Shown piece by piece: positions 1-9,700 of a DNA stretch of 64,000 nucleotides. The notes under the pieces are model-generated. The model saw only the letters and a program-made list of their open reading frames with translations. It was not told where the DNA came from and made no database searches. This stretch comes from an uncultured Alphaproteobacteria bacterium. GTDB taxonomy: Bacteria; Pseudomonadota; Alphaproteobacteria; HIMB59. The stretch is taken from positions 186,001 to 250,000 of the forward strand of contig CACKFO010000001.1 of the NCBI GenBank assembly GCA_902599405.1, written 5' to 3'. The position numbers and the translations under genes are program-made. Position 1 is the first letter of the stretch. Each line of letters begins with the position of its first letter.

Positions 1-1
1 A

Positions 2-595
2 GAAGAAAAAGAATGGACCCCATTTGAAGAAATTTTAGAGACAGCAAAAAAATTTATCGATCAAGGTAAGATTAGATATCTTGGCTTATCTAATGAAACT
101 CCTTATGGCTTGTCTAATTATATCAATTTGTCTAAATATAAAAATTTACCAAGAGTCATGTCTGTTCAAAATCCATATAGTTTATTAAACAGAACTTATG
201 AAGTTGGCATGTCTGAAATATCCATTAGAGATCAGGTAGGTCTTTTAGCTTATTCCCCTTTAGCTTGCGGTGTATTAACTGGAAAATATAGAAACTCAAA
301 AAAACCTGACGGTGCTCGTTTAACAATTTGGGAGGATTGGACTAGGTACACCAATGAGAGATCAATTGTTGCTACAGAGCAATATTGTAAAATTGCAGAG
401 GATAACGGGCTTACTCCAACTGAATTGTCACTTGCATTTGTTAACCAACAAGACTTTGTCACAAGTAATATTATTGGCGCAACAAAAATGGATCAGTTAA
501 AAGAAAATATAAATTCAGTAGATATAGAATTATCAAAAGAAATTATTGATGAAATTAATGATGTACATGAAAACAATCCATCACCTGCACCGTAA
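2..595 (+). CDS. tas: Tas-like aldo/keto reductase, 5' end outside window
   Basis: NADP(H)-dependent aldo/keto reductase of the Tas type, probably cytosolic. The frame is open from base 2, so the N-terminus and the catalytic Tyr/Lys half of the barrel lie upstream of the window; 197 residues are visible. An ATG at 110 is internal and is not the start. The visible part has the family's C-terminal landmarks: GKIRYLGLSNET, QNPYSLLNR, LLAYSPLACGVLTGKY, IIGATKMDQLKENI and a terminal SPAP like the YPAP end of E. coli Tas. The substrate cannot be told from sequence. Three bases separate it from the downstream pterin dehydratase gene, so they are probably co-transcribed. Confidence 0.88.
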   Translation, partial: EEKEWTPFEEILETAKKFIDQGKIRYLGLSNETPYGLSNYINLSKYKNLPRVMSVQNPYSLLNRTYEVGMSEISIRDQVGLLAYSPLACGVLTGKYRNSKKPDGARLTIWEDWTRYTNERSIVATEQYCKIAEDNGLTPTELSLAFVNQQDFVTSNIIGATKMDQLKENINSVDIELSKEIIDEINDVHENNPSPAP

Positions 596-598
596 GCT

Positions 599-841
599 AT
601 GACTGATTGGCCAAAAGACAATAAAGGTAGATTGACAAAAACCTTTGAATTTAAAAATTATAGAAAAAGCTTTGCCTTTACTAGCCAAGTGGCGATGTTA
701 TCTGAGAAAAAAAATCATCATCCTCAAATTATTTTAGATTACGGAACTGTTACTATTTCTCTTATTTCCCACGATGTTCAAAAAGTTACCCAAAGAGACC
801 TAGATTTAGCAGAGCAAATCGATAAACTTTATCAAGAATGA
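599..841 (+). CDS. phhB: 4a-hydroxytetrahydrobiopterin (pterin-4a-carbinolamine) dehydratase
   Basis: Small cytosolic dehydratase of the PCD/DCoH family, which dehydrates 4a-hydroxytetrahydropterin. At 80 residues it is slightly shorter than the usual 95-110. The family signature is present: EKKNHHP (acid, three residues, His-His-Pro), an aromatic residue in LDYGTV, then SHDV and TQRDLDLA, giving the second His and the Asp. No phenylalanine hydroxylase gene is visible nearby, so it may instead serve molybdopterin or general pterin repair; this is inference. The stop overlaps the start of the next gene by 4 bases, suggesting translational coupling. Confidence 0.85.
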   Translation: MTDWPKDNKGRLTKTFEFKNYRKSFAFTSQVAMLSEKKNHHPQIILDYGTVTISLISHDVQKVTQRDLDLAEQIDKLYQE

Positions 842-1236
842 TTTACCTTATAGGTATTCCTGGTTTAATTCCTTTTTATCTTTGTTTTTACAACATCGAT
901 TTAATATTTCTTGATTTTGATAAAGACATGTTCGTCTATTACTCTGCAGTTATAATGTCATTTTTAGGTGCAGTATATTGGGGCGTTTATCTTCAATCAA
1001 AGAATAATATAGCTATTTTGTTTAGTGTTTGCCCTGCAGTTTATGCATTTTTGGTTTTAGCATTTGACTTAAAATTTGATGAAACTATTGGGCTTTTTAT
1101 AGCAGGTTATTTTATAGTTTTATGCTTTGATTTCTTTTTTTATTTCAAAGAAAAAATAATTAAAACTGATTATTTTATTTTAAGGTTAATACTAACAGCC
1201 GGTATTGCTCCAGCGCATATTCTATATATTTTATAA
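838..1236 (+). CDS. DUF3429 family inner-membrane protein
   Basis: A 132-residue, strongly hydrophobic protein with about four predicted transmembrane helices (near residues 2-22, 32-50, 57-77 and 84-102) and a last hydrophobic stretch at the C-terminus. The segment AVIMSFLGAVYWG is typical of DUF3429 proteins. The function is unknown. It overlaps the pterin dehydratase by 4 bases and is the last gene of the leading plus-strand run. It ends 6 bases before the convergent chrR-like gene, and no clear terminator is seen between them. Confidence 0.7.
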   Translation: MIYLIGIPGLIPFYLCFYNIDLIFLDFDKDMFVYYSAVIMSFLGAVYWGVYLQSKNNIAILFSVCPAVYAFLVLAFDLKFDETIGLFIAGYFIVLCFDFFFYFKEKIIKTDYFILRLILTAGIAPAHILYIL

Positions 1237-1242
1237 TTAAAA

Positions 1243-1857
1243 TTAGTTAGCGATTAAATTTAGTAACTTACCAAATTTACCGGAAAATTTAATTTTACCG
1301 TGAGTGTAGGCTAGTCCGATACAACCAGTTTTTGCATCACCAACAGGTGTATGATTATGATCATCACTTCTTACTTGAACAGATCCTTGTTTATAATTGC
1401 CATACTCATCACTATAAGAACCGTGTAAAACTAAAAAACTTTCATTACCTTCATGCGTGTGCTGAGGAATTTTTGCACCAGGCATTACGTGGATAAGTTC
1501 TAATTTTTCATTGTTGTCCTTAGGGAGTATAGAAGCAACCTTAACATCCTTAAAAGATTTCCACTTAATATTTTTGTTTTTTAAATGGGATCTTAAAGTA
1601 ATTGGTAATTGACTTAACAAAGGATCATGCTCCTCATCAATTTGAGGCGATGATTTTTCAATTTTTGTTTGATCTAAAACTTTATCCCATAATTCGTTAG
1701 AAAGTGGAGAGGTCTCGGCCTTATCTAAAAAATATCCACCCACCTCATTAATCGCAGAGTTTAGAGATCTATTCTCAGGGTCAACTTCAGCCAAGCACTG
1801 CTGGAAAATTAGACTTGCAGGTGAGTTAACGGGTGTACTAAGAATTTCGAATGTCAT
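1243..1857 (-). CDS. chrR: ChrR-like cupin anti-sigma factor with degenerate zinc-binding N-terminus
   Basis: Cytosolic anti-sigma factor of the ChrR family, expected to hold the adjacent RpoE-type sigma factor inactive and release it under singlet oxygen or oxidative stress. The 204-residue protein has an N-terminal part (about 1-70) and a C-terminal cupin (about 100-190) whose metal ligands are preserved: His133, His135, Glu139 and His169, within HTHEGNE and DHNHTP. The N-terminal domain of characterised ChrR binds zinc through two His and a CxxC. Here only Cys21 is seen and no HxxxCxxC, although an EVGGYFLD segment still matches what follows that motif in ChrR. It starts 4 bases after the sigma-factor stop, so the two genes form an operon. 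Confidence 0.75.
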   Translation of the reverse strand: MTFEILSTPVNSPASLIFQQCLAEVDPENRSLNSAINEVGGYFLDKAETSPLSNELWDKVLDQTKIEKSSPQIDEEHDPLLSQLPITLRSHLKNKNIKWKSFKDVKVASILPKDNNEKLELIHVMPGAKIPQHTHEGNESFLVLHGSYSDEYGNYKQGSVQVRSDDHNHTPVGDAKTGCIGLAYTHGKIKFSGKFGKLLNLIAN

Positions 1858-1861
1858 TTAT

Positions 1862-2461
1862 TTAATTAACCATACTTCCGCCGTCATTATTTAGATTAAC
1901 CATACTGCCGTCTTGTTCCAATTTGCCGCGGATCTTCTCTAATGCTAGACGAATTCTTGATTTTACAGTGCCTAATGGGATTTTGGTAATCTCAGCGATT
2001 TCACCATGTGATTTTTCTTCGAAGAAATTCATTTTTAGCAGATCTAGTTGATCTTTTGGAAGATCATCTAAATATTGTGCTACCATTTCAAATTTTTGAT
2101 CATGTTCGATATTCTCATCTGCTTTGGATTCAACGGGAGGCAAAATGGCTGTCTCAATATCCTCCAAGACCGCTTTTCTAGTTTTTCTTAAAATATCAAT
2201 TTTCTTGTTCCGAGCGATAGTATAAATCCAGGTGCTTGGTGAAGCTACAGACGGGTCATAATAATCAGCTTTAGTCCAGATAATCGTCATGGTTTCTTGA
2301 ATTATTTCCTCAGCAACAGCATCATCTGCACCTGACTTCATCAAAAAAGACTTTAGCCTTGGACCAAAATAATCAAAAATTTTTTTAAAACTCCCAATAT
2401 CCTGCCTTTCAGCAATATTTTGAAGTGCCTCCACAAAGGGATTTTTAACTTTTACCATCAA
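1862..2461 (-). CDS. rpoE: RpoE-type ECF sigma factor
   Basis: ECF sigma factor of the group paired with ChrR (RpoE of Rhodobacter). Region 2 covers about residues 22-95, with EEIIQETMTIIWTKA and STWIYTIARNKKIDILRK. Region 4 covers about 130-185, with LPKDQLDLLKMNFFEEKSHGEIAEITKIPLGTVKSRIRLA as the -35 binding helix-turn-helix. A GGCGGAGAG Shine-Dalgarno precedes the start. MMVK leaves Met1 or Met2 possible. The C-terminus carries a short tandem duplication (DGSMVNLNN then DGGSMVN) that also repeats the DNA just ahead of chrR. The anti-sigma gene follows after 4 bases. Confidence 0.88.
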   Translation of the reverse strand: MMVKVKNPFVEALQNIAERQDIGSFKKIFDYFGPRLKSFLMKSGADDAVAEEIIQETMTIIWTKADYYDPSVASPSTWIYTIARNKKIDILRKTRKAVLEDIETAILPPVESKADENIEHDQKFEMVAQYLDDLPKDQLDLLKMNFFEEKSHGEIAEITKIPLGTVKSRIRLALEKIRGKLEQDGSMVNLNNDGGSMVN

Positions 2462-2537
2462 TCTCTCCGCCTATATCTTTCCATTTATTATTTTAAAAAT
2501 CAATCTTAATTGGTATATTCTCTGACATTAAACCACC

Positions 2538-3014
2538 ATGTTTAAACAAAAATTATTATACTTAAGTTTATGCTTATCCTTTTTAATAGGTAATTTGTTT
2601 GCTACCCACTCCGTTGACTTTGAGCATGGAAAGTGGTCCTTTAAAAAAATAAACAATAAAACATGTTCAATTTTCCAAGTACCTACATCAGAAAAAGGTG
2701 ACTACACGAATAGAGGCTCAGTAATTTTTTATGTGTTTAAGGAAGGGGAAGCTGAATACGTAAGAATAGATGCTGGTTATCCTTATGACTCACAAAAATA
2801 CGTTAAAGTTACTATTGACTCAAAAAATTATCAATTTTTTGGAGAAGACGACTCTGCTTGGTCAATGGCAGATGATACTGTCATCATCGAATCTTTAAAA
2901 GCTGGCAAAAAAATGACAGTTGTTGGATATTCCAAAAGAGGCACAGAGACAACAGATATATACACACTAATAGGTTTTACTAACGCGTATAATTCTCTTC
3001 AACAAGACTGCTAA
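2538..3014 (+). CDS. IalB-like exported protein (invasion-associated locus B family)
   Basis: A 158-residue exported protein with a hydrophobic signal peptide (about residues 4-22). The mature part matches the IalB family pattern: an early W-x-n-C-x-x-F segment, a NRGSV strand, [42 protein letters not shown] and a final Cys158. The family takes its name from Bartonella but is widespread in alphaproteobacteria as a periplasmic protein of unclear role. Cys43 and Cys158 could form a disulfide. It is followed after 4 bases by argG, so the two may share a transcript without an obvious functional link. Confidence 0.7.
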   Translation: MFKQKLLYLSLCLSFLIGNLFATHSVDFEHGKWSFKKINNKTCSIFQVPTSEKGDYTNRGSVIFYVFKEGEAEYVRIDAGYPYDSQKYVKVTIDSKNYQFFGEDDSAWSMADDTVIIESLKAGKKMTVVGYSKRGTETTDIYTLIGFTNAYNSLQQDC

Positions 3015-3018
3015 GAAA

Positions 3019-4212
3019 ATGAAAAATAAAATTGTTTTAGCCTACTCAGGCGGTTTGGATACAAGTGTCATATTAAAATGGCTGCAAACAGAATACAACG
3101 CAGATGTAATCGCTTACGCAGCAGACCTTGGCCAAGGTGCAGAATTAACTGAAGCAAAAATTAAAGCAAAAAAACTTGGTGCAAAGAAAATATATATTGA
3201 AAATTTAAAAGAGGAATTTGTCAGAGATTATGTTTTCCCAATGTTTCGTTGTAATACAATTTATGAGGGGGAGTATCTTTTAGGCACATCAATTGCTCGA
3301 CCATTAATTGCAAAGAGACAAATTGAGATTGCAAAAAAAGAAAAAGCAAATGCTGTCTCCCATGGGGCAACAGGTAAAGGAAATGACCAAGTACGTTTTG
3401 AATTTTCTTACTATGCTTTAGAACCCAAAATAAAAGTGATTGCACCTTGGAGAGAGTGGGATTTATCATCTAGAACAAAACTGTTGGAATTTGCTGCAAA
3501 AAACAAAATCCCAATCATGAAACATAATAAAAAAGAGTCTCCATATAGTGTAGACGCTAATGTTCTGCATCGTTCAGCGGAAGGAAAAATCCTTGAGGAC
3601 CCATGGAAAAGACCACCTGAAAATGTTTTTGGAATTTCTAAAAGCCCTCAGTCAGCTCCAAATAAAGAAACAGTGATAACTATTCAATTTAAAAATGGTG
3701 ATCCCATCGCTATTAACGGAAAAAAGCTCTCGCCATTTAACCTATTAGAAAAGTTAAATAAACTAGGAGCAGCAAACGGAATAGGAAGAGTGGATATTGT
3801 AGAAAATAGATACGTTGGAATTAAATCACGCGGTGTCTATGAAACACCAGGCGGTACAATTCTTCTTAAAGCCCATCGAGCAATGGAAAGCATTACTTTG
3901 GATAGAGAGGAAGTTTTTACAAAAGACGAGCTAATGCCTAAATATGCAAGGTTAATTTACAATGGTTATTGGTTTGCACCAGAAAGAGTAATGATGCAAA
4001 AAGCAATTGATGCCACTCAGAAAAGAGTAAATGGTGAAGTGAAATTAGCCTTATACAAAGGTAATGTGATTATTATCGGGAGAAAATCCCCTAATAGTCT
4101 ATACGATGAAGATCTAGCAACATTTGAGTCGTCAAATTACGATCAGCGAGATGCAGAGGGTTTTATAAAGCTGAATGCTTTAAGACTCAAAAAAAATAAA
4201 ATTAAATTTTAA
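3019..4212 (+). CDS. argG: Argininosuccinate synthase
   Basis: Cytosolic enzyme that joins citrulline and aspartate using ATP to give argininosuccinate, the penultimate step of arginine synthesis. At 397 residues it is of normal length. The ATP-pyrophosphatase loop AYSGGLDTS is at residues 8-16. [15 protein letters not shown] carries the citrulline/aspartate-binding residues, and SIARPLIAK and [11 protein letters not shown] are family-typical. No argH is beside it. It is the last gene of a plus-strand run and converges with the TolC-like gene 14 bases later. The short gap shows no strong terminator hairpin. Confidence 0.97.
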   Translation: MKNKIVLAYSGGLDTSVILKWLQTEYNADVIAYAADLGQGAELTEAKIKAKKLGAKKIYIENLKEEFVRDYVFPMFRCNTIYEGEYLLGTSIARPLIAKRQIEIAKKEKANAVSHGATGKGNDQVRFEFSYYALEPKIKVIAPWREWDLSSRTKLLEFAAKNKIPIMKHNKKESPYSVDANVLHRSAEGKILEDPWKRPPENVFGISKSPQSAPNKETVITIQFKNGDPIAINGKKLSPFNLLEKLNKLGAANGIGRVDIVENRYVGIKSRGVYETPGGTILLKAHRAMESITLDREEVFTKDELMPKYARLIYNGYWFAPERVMMQKAIDATQKRVNGEVKLALYKGNVIIIGRKSPNSLYDEDLATFESSNYDQRDAEGFIKLNALRLKKNKIKF

Positions 4213-4226
4213 ACTATAATAATGAG

Positions 4227-6632
4227 TTAACCTCTGGTTAAGAAGTAATCAGAGATTCCAAGATCCATTAAATCAGCAATCACATTAATGATTTGATCTT
4301 TATGTTCTGGGCCCACTAAAATTCTATACATTACAGGATCAGAAACTAACGTTGGTCTTACTTCAACTCGAGTCCCTAATTTCTTAGAAATATCCGCGGC
4401 GACTATTTCAGAAACATTTTCTTTTTTAAAAGCACCAACTTGGATAAAAGCAGATTGATTTGGATCATACGAAGTCATCGACTCAATTTGGCCAGTTAGG
4501 CTATCTGTAAGTGCAGAAATTACAACTTGTTGATTTGGTTTCGGCTTTGATTTGACTTTAAAACTAGAGTCAAAAATAACATCAATGGCCTCTTCAAGAT
4601 TTTCATTTTCCTTAAAATTAAGAGCAGCTATGAGTGAGTCTAGCAGCTCTTCATTTACCACTTCCTCTGTGCTGATTATTTCCTCTAATTTTTCTTCCAA
4701 TGCCTGATTTAAAGCATTCAACTGCTCTTCATTAACAGTTTCTGTTTCTATGATTTTTTCTTCAGGTATTGATTTTTGATTTTGATCATTAACATCCCAG
4801 TTTAATGTGAATGTATCTGAAATATTTGTTATATCGTTACTGGCTTCAATAGTCAGATCTAGTGAACCAGCGCTTACAGGTGGGTTACCCACAAAAGTAT
4901 ATTGCGATGGTAAGAAAATAAGCCATGATGGTAAGATATCACCATTTGCCATTTTCACACTGTATCTGGTTTTTCCGCTACCTTCTAAGTAAAAAGACTT
5001 TTCATCAAATTTAAATATGAAATCAACAAAATTATAATTAGATAAATTAATATTATCCTCTGCAATCTTTGCTGTTTGAACAAGGACAGGGTTTTGATCA
5101 TTTAAAGGAATAGCTACAAATGAATTATATTTTTTGGTCCATTGGTTTAAGTTGTCTCTTAAAGCAATCGCTAAGTCTGCATCGCTAATTTCTGATAAAT
5201 TATTAGGTGTAAAATTCATGCCCACTGATGAATATAATGTACCAAGGCTGTATTGCATTTCAGCATACGCAATATCATTTCTTAGACGAGATACTAGTAA
5301 ACTAGCTTCTTCTCTGATCAATTCTAACTCACCAAATCGAGATATTTTTTGTGCATTGGATATCAGGTCATTAATTCTTTGAGCTACATTTAAATAGTGT
5401 TTTGCATTACTGTATTCTCGTAGAGTTTGTGCGTAGTTTATATTGGCAATATGTACTTGTGATAAAACAGTCATAGAGACTGCTAAACGCTGTTCTTCTA
5501 TAAGTTTCTCATTAATTTTATTGATATCATTTATGTTACCAGCTTGGAAAATATTCAATAAATTCGCTCCAAATACAGCACCGTATTCTGTATTGTCCTT
5601 ATTTAGTAAATATTTATTAGAGTCATAAGTCCATGTTGCGTTAAATTTTAAAGAGGGAAGCAGAGACAGCATTGATGCACGAGCTTCTTGAGCAGTAACT
5701 TTTTCTTGGTATCTTACTTCGAGTAACTCTGGTCTTGAAAATAAAGCTGCTTCTTCTTGTTCTTCTAAAGTCATGTTGAGCTCTGTTAACGGTTGGTCAG
5801 TTTTAACTAAAACATACTCTTGATTTGGCAACAAGCCGAGTAATTTAGATAGCTGTGCTCGTGAGTCCATTAAGGCTCGACGCTGTGTATTTAAAATTTG
5901 TAAAACATCTAAGAGTTCTTTTTGATAAAGTAATGCATCCATTGGAGAACTGATTAGAAGCTCTTCGATGTACTCATAATCATCTAATGCCGTATTGACT
6001 CGATCCATTAAAGGATTGATTTCACTCAACAACTCATCTGCTGAAAGTGTTTTCCAATACGCATAAATAACTTCTTTAGTTAAATTGTGGATAGCTTTTC
6101 GCTCGAGCTCTTTTGAGATTAAATATTTATCTGCTTGTTGACCTGCTCTAACATAAGACAAACCAAAATCTAAAGCATTCCAAGTAAAACCTATGTCGTA
6201 ATTATTGGAAGGTGTTTGCTGCGATAGCGTATATGTCGGACTATCTGCTATTTGTTCAGCTGCCTGATTATCCTCCCCGCCCTCAGAGGCCATATTAACA
6301 CTTGTTGAAGCAGGGTGCTTTTCTAAAACTTTATATCCCGCGTTGACTGATAATTTTGGTAGCATATCGAACTTCACCACATCCATTTGACCCTGACTTA
6401 AAGCAGAGTCCATTAAGTTTAATCTTAGATCGCGATTATTTTTAATGGCAATTGCAATTGCTTGATATAGGTCAATTTCAAGAGGCGCTGCTTCCGAAGT
6501 TTCTTTTAAATATTCATAGTCCTCTTGAGAGGATAATTGGACTTGCTCTTTAATTAGTGGTTCTGGCGTTTGACTGCACGCTCCCACTAATAAGACAAGA
6601 GACATTAATATAAGAGCTTTAAATAACTTCAT
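4227..6632 (-). CDS. TolC-family outer-membrane lipoprotein with Ig-like and SPOR domains
   Basis: Outer-membrane channel-type protein, probably the outer-membrane exit of the neighbouring exporter. The frame extends to 6665, but Met at 6632 gives a classical lipoprotein signal ending LVGAC, so I chose it (801 residues; Cys19 lipidated). Order, numbered from that Met: lipid anchor, two TolC/OEP repeats (about 40-490), an Ig/cadherin-like segment (about 540-640, with LPSWLIFLPSQYTF), a Glu-rich linker, and a C-terminal SPOR domain (about 727-801, with SAFIQVGAFKKEN and RILVGP). Normal TolC proteins are about 450-500 residues and have neither addition. SPOR domains bind denuded peptidoglycan. 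The LPSW.. segment resembles the C-terminal Ig-like domain of the divergent giant protein. It is transcribed divergently from that gene, with a shared palindrome between them. Confidence 0.82.
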   Translation of the reverse strand: MKLFKALILMSLVLLVGACSQTPEPLIKEQVQLSSQEDYEYLKETSEAAPLEIDLYQAIAIAIKNNRDLRLNLMDSALSQGQMDVVKFDMLPKLSVNAGYKVLEKHPASTSVNMASEGGEDNQAAEQIADSPTYTLSQQTPSNNYDIGFTWNALDFGLSYVRAGQQADKYLISKELERKAIHNLTKEVIYAYWKTLSADELLSEINPLMDRVNTALDDYEYIEELLISSPMDALLYQKELLDVLQILNTQRRALMDSRAQLSKLLGLLPNQEYVLVKTDQPLTELNMTLEEQEEAALFSRPELLEVRYQEKVTAQEARASMLSLLPSLKFNATWTYDSNKYLLNKDNTEYGAVFGANLLNIFQAGNINDINKINEKLIEEQRLAVSMTVLSQVHIANINYAQTLREYSNAKHYLNVAQRINDLISNAQKISRFGELELIREEASLLVSRLRNDIAYAEMQYSLGTLYSSVGMNFTPNNLSEISDADLAIALRDNLNQWTKKYNSFVAIPLNDQNPVLVQTAKIAEDNINLSNYNFVDFIFKFDEKSFYLEGSGKTRYSVKMANGDILPSWLIFLPSQYTFVGNPPVSAGSLDLTIEASNDITNISDTFTLNWDVNDQNQKSIPEEKIIETETVNEEQLNALNQALEEKLEEIISTEEVVNEELLDSLIAALNFKENENLEEAIDVIFDSSFKVKSKPKPNQQVVISALTDSLTGQIESMTSYDPNQSAFIQVGAFKKENVSEIVAADISKKLGTRVEVRPTLVSDPVMYRILVGPEHKDQIINVIADLMDLGISDYFLTRG

Positions 6633-6694
6633 TATTTTCCCGCAAAAAGCATGATAAAATCTCATAATTTAAGCTTTCAGACAATATAAAAATG

Positions 6695-6707
6695 ACCCAT
6701 ATTGGGT
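6695..6707. promoter_or_regulatory. Palindromic operator candidate ACCCA-TAT-TGGGT
   Basis: Perfect 5+5 inverted repeat with a 3-base spacer in the intergenic region between the divergent TolC-like and giant surface-protein genes. Allowing one mismatch it extends to eight bases per arm (ATGACCCA / TGGGTAAT). A site with the same core and spacing lies just upstream of the winged-helix regulator gene (27179-27191), and a degenerate one precedes the orphan gene at 24519. I infer a transcription-factor site controlling both divergent genes. Confidence 0.55.
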
Positions 6708-6776
6708 AATAAATTATAAAATAACCCTGATTTTATTGTATTATCCACTAGCTATATAAGAAGAGGAAAACGGGTT

Positions 6777-9700
6777 TTGGACAAAGATAACAAAAATTAT
6801 CCACAGCTACACATTCAGTTGTTAGAGCCAAGGATTATGTTCGATGGTGCTGCGATTTATACTGCAAGCGAAGCCTTGGACATGCTTGGTGATCAACAAT
6901 CACTGCAAGTTGATGAAAAAAATCTTTCCTCAGATTTAAATCCCATCATTGAAAATTCAAACTCCAGAAAAGAAATTGTTTTTATTGATAGTGGTGTAGA
7001 CAACTATCAAACTATCGTTGATGCAATTGACTCTTCTAAATCCATTTATCTTATCGACTCTAATGAGAATGGATTTGATAAAATGCAAAATGTTCTACAA
7101 GGACAGAGTGATGTTGATGCGGTTCATATAATAGGACACGCGAGTGCAGGACAAGTAGTCTTAGGTAATTCTATTTTAAATGCTGACACAATTAATTCTT
7201 TTAGTAACACCCTGCAGTCCATTGGAAATTCTTTAACACCAGACGGTGATCTTTTATTTTATGGTTGTAACTTAGCGCAAGGGGAACAAGGAAAATTACT
7301 CATTCAACAAATTGGAAATATCACACAAGCTGATATCGCAGCATCAGATGATGTGACTGGTAAAGATGGAGACTGGTTACTGGAAGTTGAAAAAGGAATT
7401 ATTGAAGCTAAGAGTTTAGAAGTTAATCATTACGACTCCAATCTTGTAAGTCTAGCTGGAGTCTCATCAAGTAGTGGTTTTGTTGTTGAGTCGGGGACTG
7501 ATTTGAGAGCAGGTCAAAATGCTGCGAACACAGCTTCTAACGCAAGTGATCACACAGATGGATACAAACCCTATGTTGTTGCTTTAGAGAGAGAGAATTT
7601 AACGACTGGTTCTTTTGACTTTTATAAACAAAGCATTACTGGCACGGGGTTTGACGAGAGCAATAGTGGTGTAGATAATAATAATAGCCCAGACATTACC
7701 TCCAACACAACGACAGTCACTGCCTCATCATCCAACCCTTTAAACGTCTACTATATTATGGCCACTGAAAGCACAGGAAGAACAACTGTGAGATCAATCA
7801 CGTTTGACGGCGAAATTGTTGGTGTTTGGTTCAATATGGAGAATATTATTGAGTATGGGACAGTTGATAAAGACAACACCACGTACCACACAATCAACCA
7901 GCACGGAAATGGTGGTAAAAATGCTTTTAGTACGGAAGGTCTTAAAACAAATTGGGGGACCAACATAACAATAACCTCAAAACCTATCGTAAGTGGACAA
8001 TCATACAAAAATGACTGGTTCGGTGTGGATACAGACTCTAATACTTTGTATGTAGGATTTAATAATAACAGCAAACACGGTGACGTCATCAGAGTGTTTG
8101 CTAAATCAGGTAACAATGCACCGGTAGCTGTTGATGACACAGATAGTGTTAATGAAGATGCAACGGTAACTAAAACATCTTCCCAAAACGATGCCCTTAA
8201 TGATGATAGCGATGCTGATGGAGATACAATCACTGTCACTCAAATTAAACCAAGTGGAGGATCTAACTCTGCTGTTTCGTCAGGGAGCTCCTACAATAGT
8301 AGTGGTACTACAGTAACTGGCACGTACGGCCAATTAACCATCGGCGCAGATGGTTCTTATACCTATACTGCAAACCAAGCTTTAGCAGACCCATTGGATG
8401 AAGGTACTGGGGGTAATGCAAGTGATACTGCTACTGACGAATTTGTCTATACAATTTCTGATGGCAACGGCGGAACAGATACTGCAACTATCACCATTAC
8501 AATAACAGGTGTTAATGACATCCCAACTGCTGTGAATGACTTCGGGGCGGTGACTGAAGACTTGACCATTACAATAAATAATAGTGAGAGTGGAAATCTC
8601 TCCGGTTCTTATGACACTCACGATGAGCACTCAGGTGACATTTTATCAAATGATACAGACCCCGATGCCTCACCTACTCACACCATTACTGCCGTTCGAA
8701 TTGGCTCTACAGCAGGATCGGGAACAGCAGGAACAGTTGGATCTGCATTAACGGGAACTTATGGTCAGCTGACTTTAAATGCTAATGGTTCGTATTCTTA
8801 CACTGCAAATCAAGATGCAGCAGATGCATTGGATGTAGGTGATACTGTTTCTGATTATTTTAATTACACGATGGATGATGAGCATGATGATACTAGCACT
8901 GCTGTTATAAGAATTTACGTATTAGGTGCCAATGACACCCCAGTTGCTCAAAATGATGAAGGTTTAATCTCTGAAGGCAGTACTTTAACAGTTTCAAATG
9001 GCGATAATGCTAATGTTTCGGGATCTTATGATGCTACTGGTGAACACACTGGTGATGTGATGGATACAAGCTCTAGTTCTCACAGTGACTCAGATGCAGA
9101 TGCTGATGCCAGCTTGGTCGTCTCAGCAATTCGAACAGGACGAGAAAGCGCTGCGGCTGCTACGTTTGTTGATAGCAAAAGCGTGCAATCTGGAATAACA
9201 GGAGGTATAGCCTTTAATACTGATGGCACCAAAATGTTTGTGGCGAATGTCGCTAACGATGATGTCGATGAATATACACTTTCCACCGGCTTTGATGTTT
9301 CAACAGCATCTTATGACAGTAATTTTAGTGTCGCCTCACAAGATGGAGGCCCCAACGGAATAGCTTTTAATACCGACGGTACAAAGATGTTCATTGCTGG
9401 AAAACAAACTGATAGTATTTATGAATATACTTTATCAACTGGCTTTGATGTTTCAACAGCATCTTATGACAGTAGTTTTAGTATCGCCTCTCAAGAAGGC
9501 TCAGTAACAGATTTAGCATTTAACACAGACGGAACTAAAATGTTTATTGTGGGAACAGATGACGATACCGTTGACGAATACAATCTTTCTACTGGTTTTG
9601 ATGTCTCAACTGCATCTTATGTAGATGGTTTCAGTGTTCAATCCCAAGAAACTGTTCCTACTGGTTTAGAATTTAGCGCTGATGGAAAAAGAATGTTTAT

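Noticed and set aside
110-112. ATG at 110 as the start of the first gene
   Set aside because: The same frame continues to base 2 with conserved aldo/keto reductase sequence (GKIRYLGLSNET), so the gene is truncated by the window edge.
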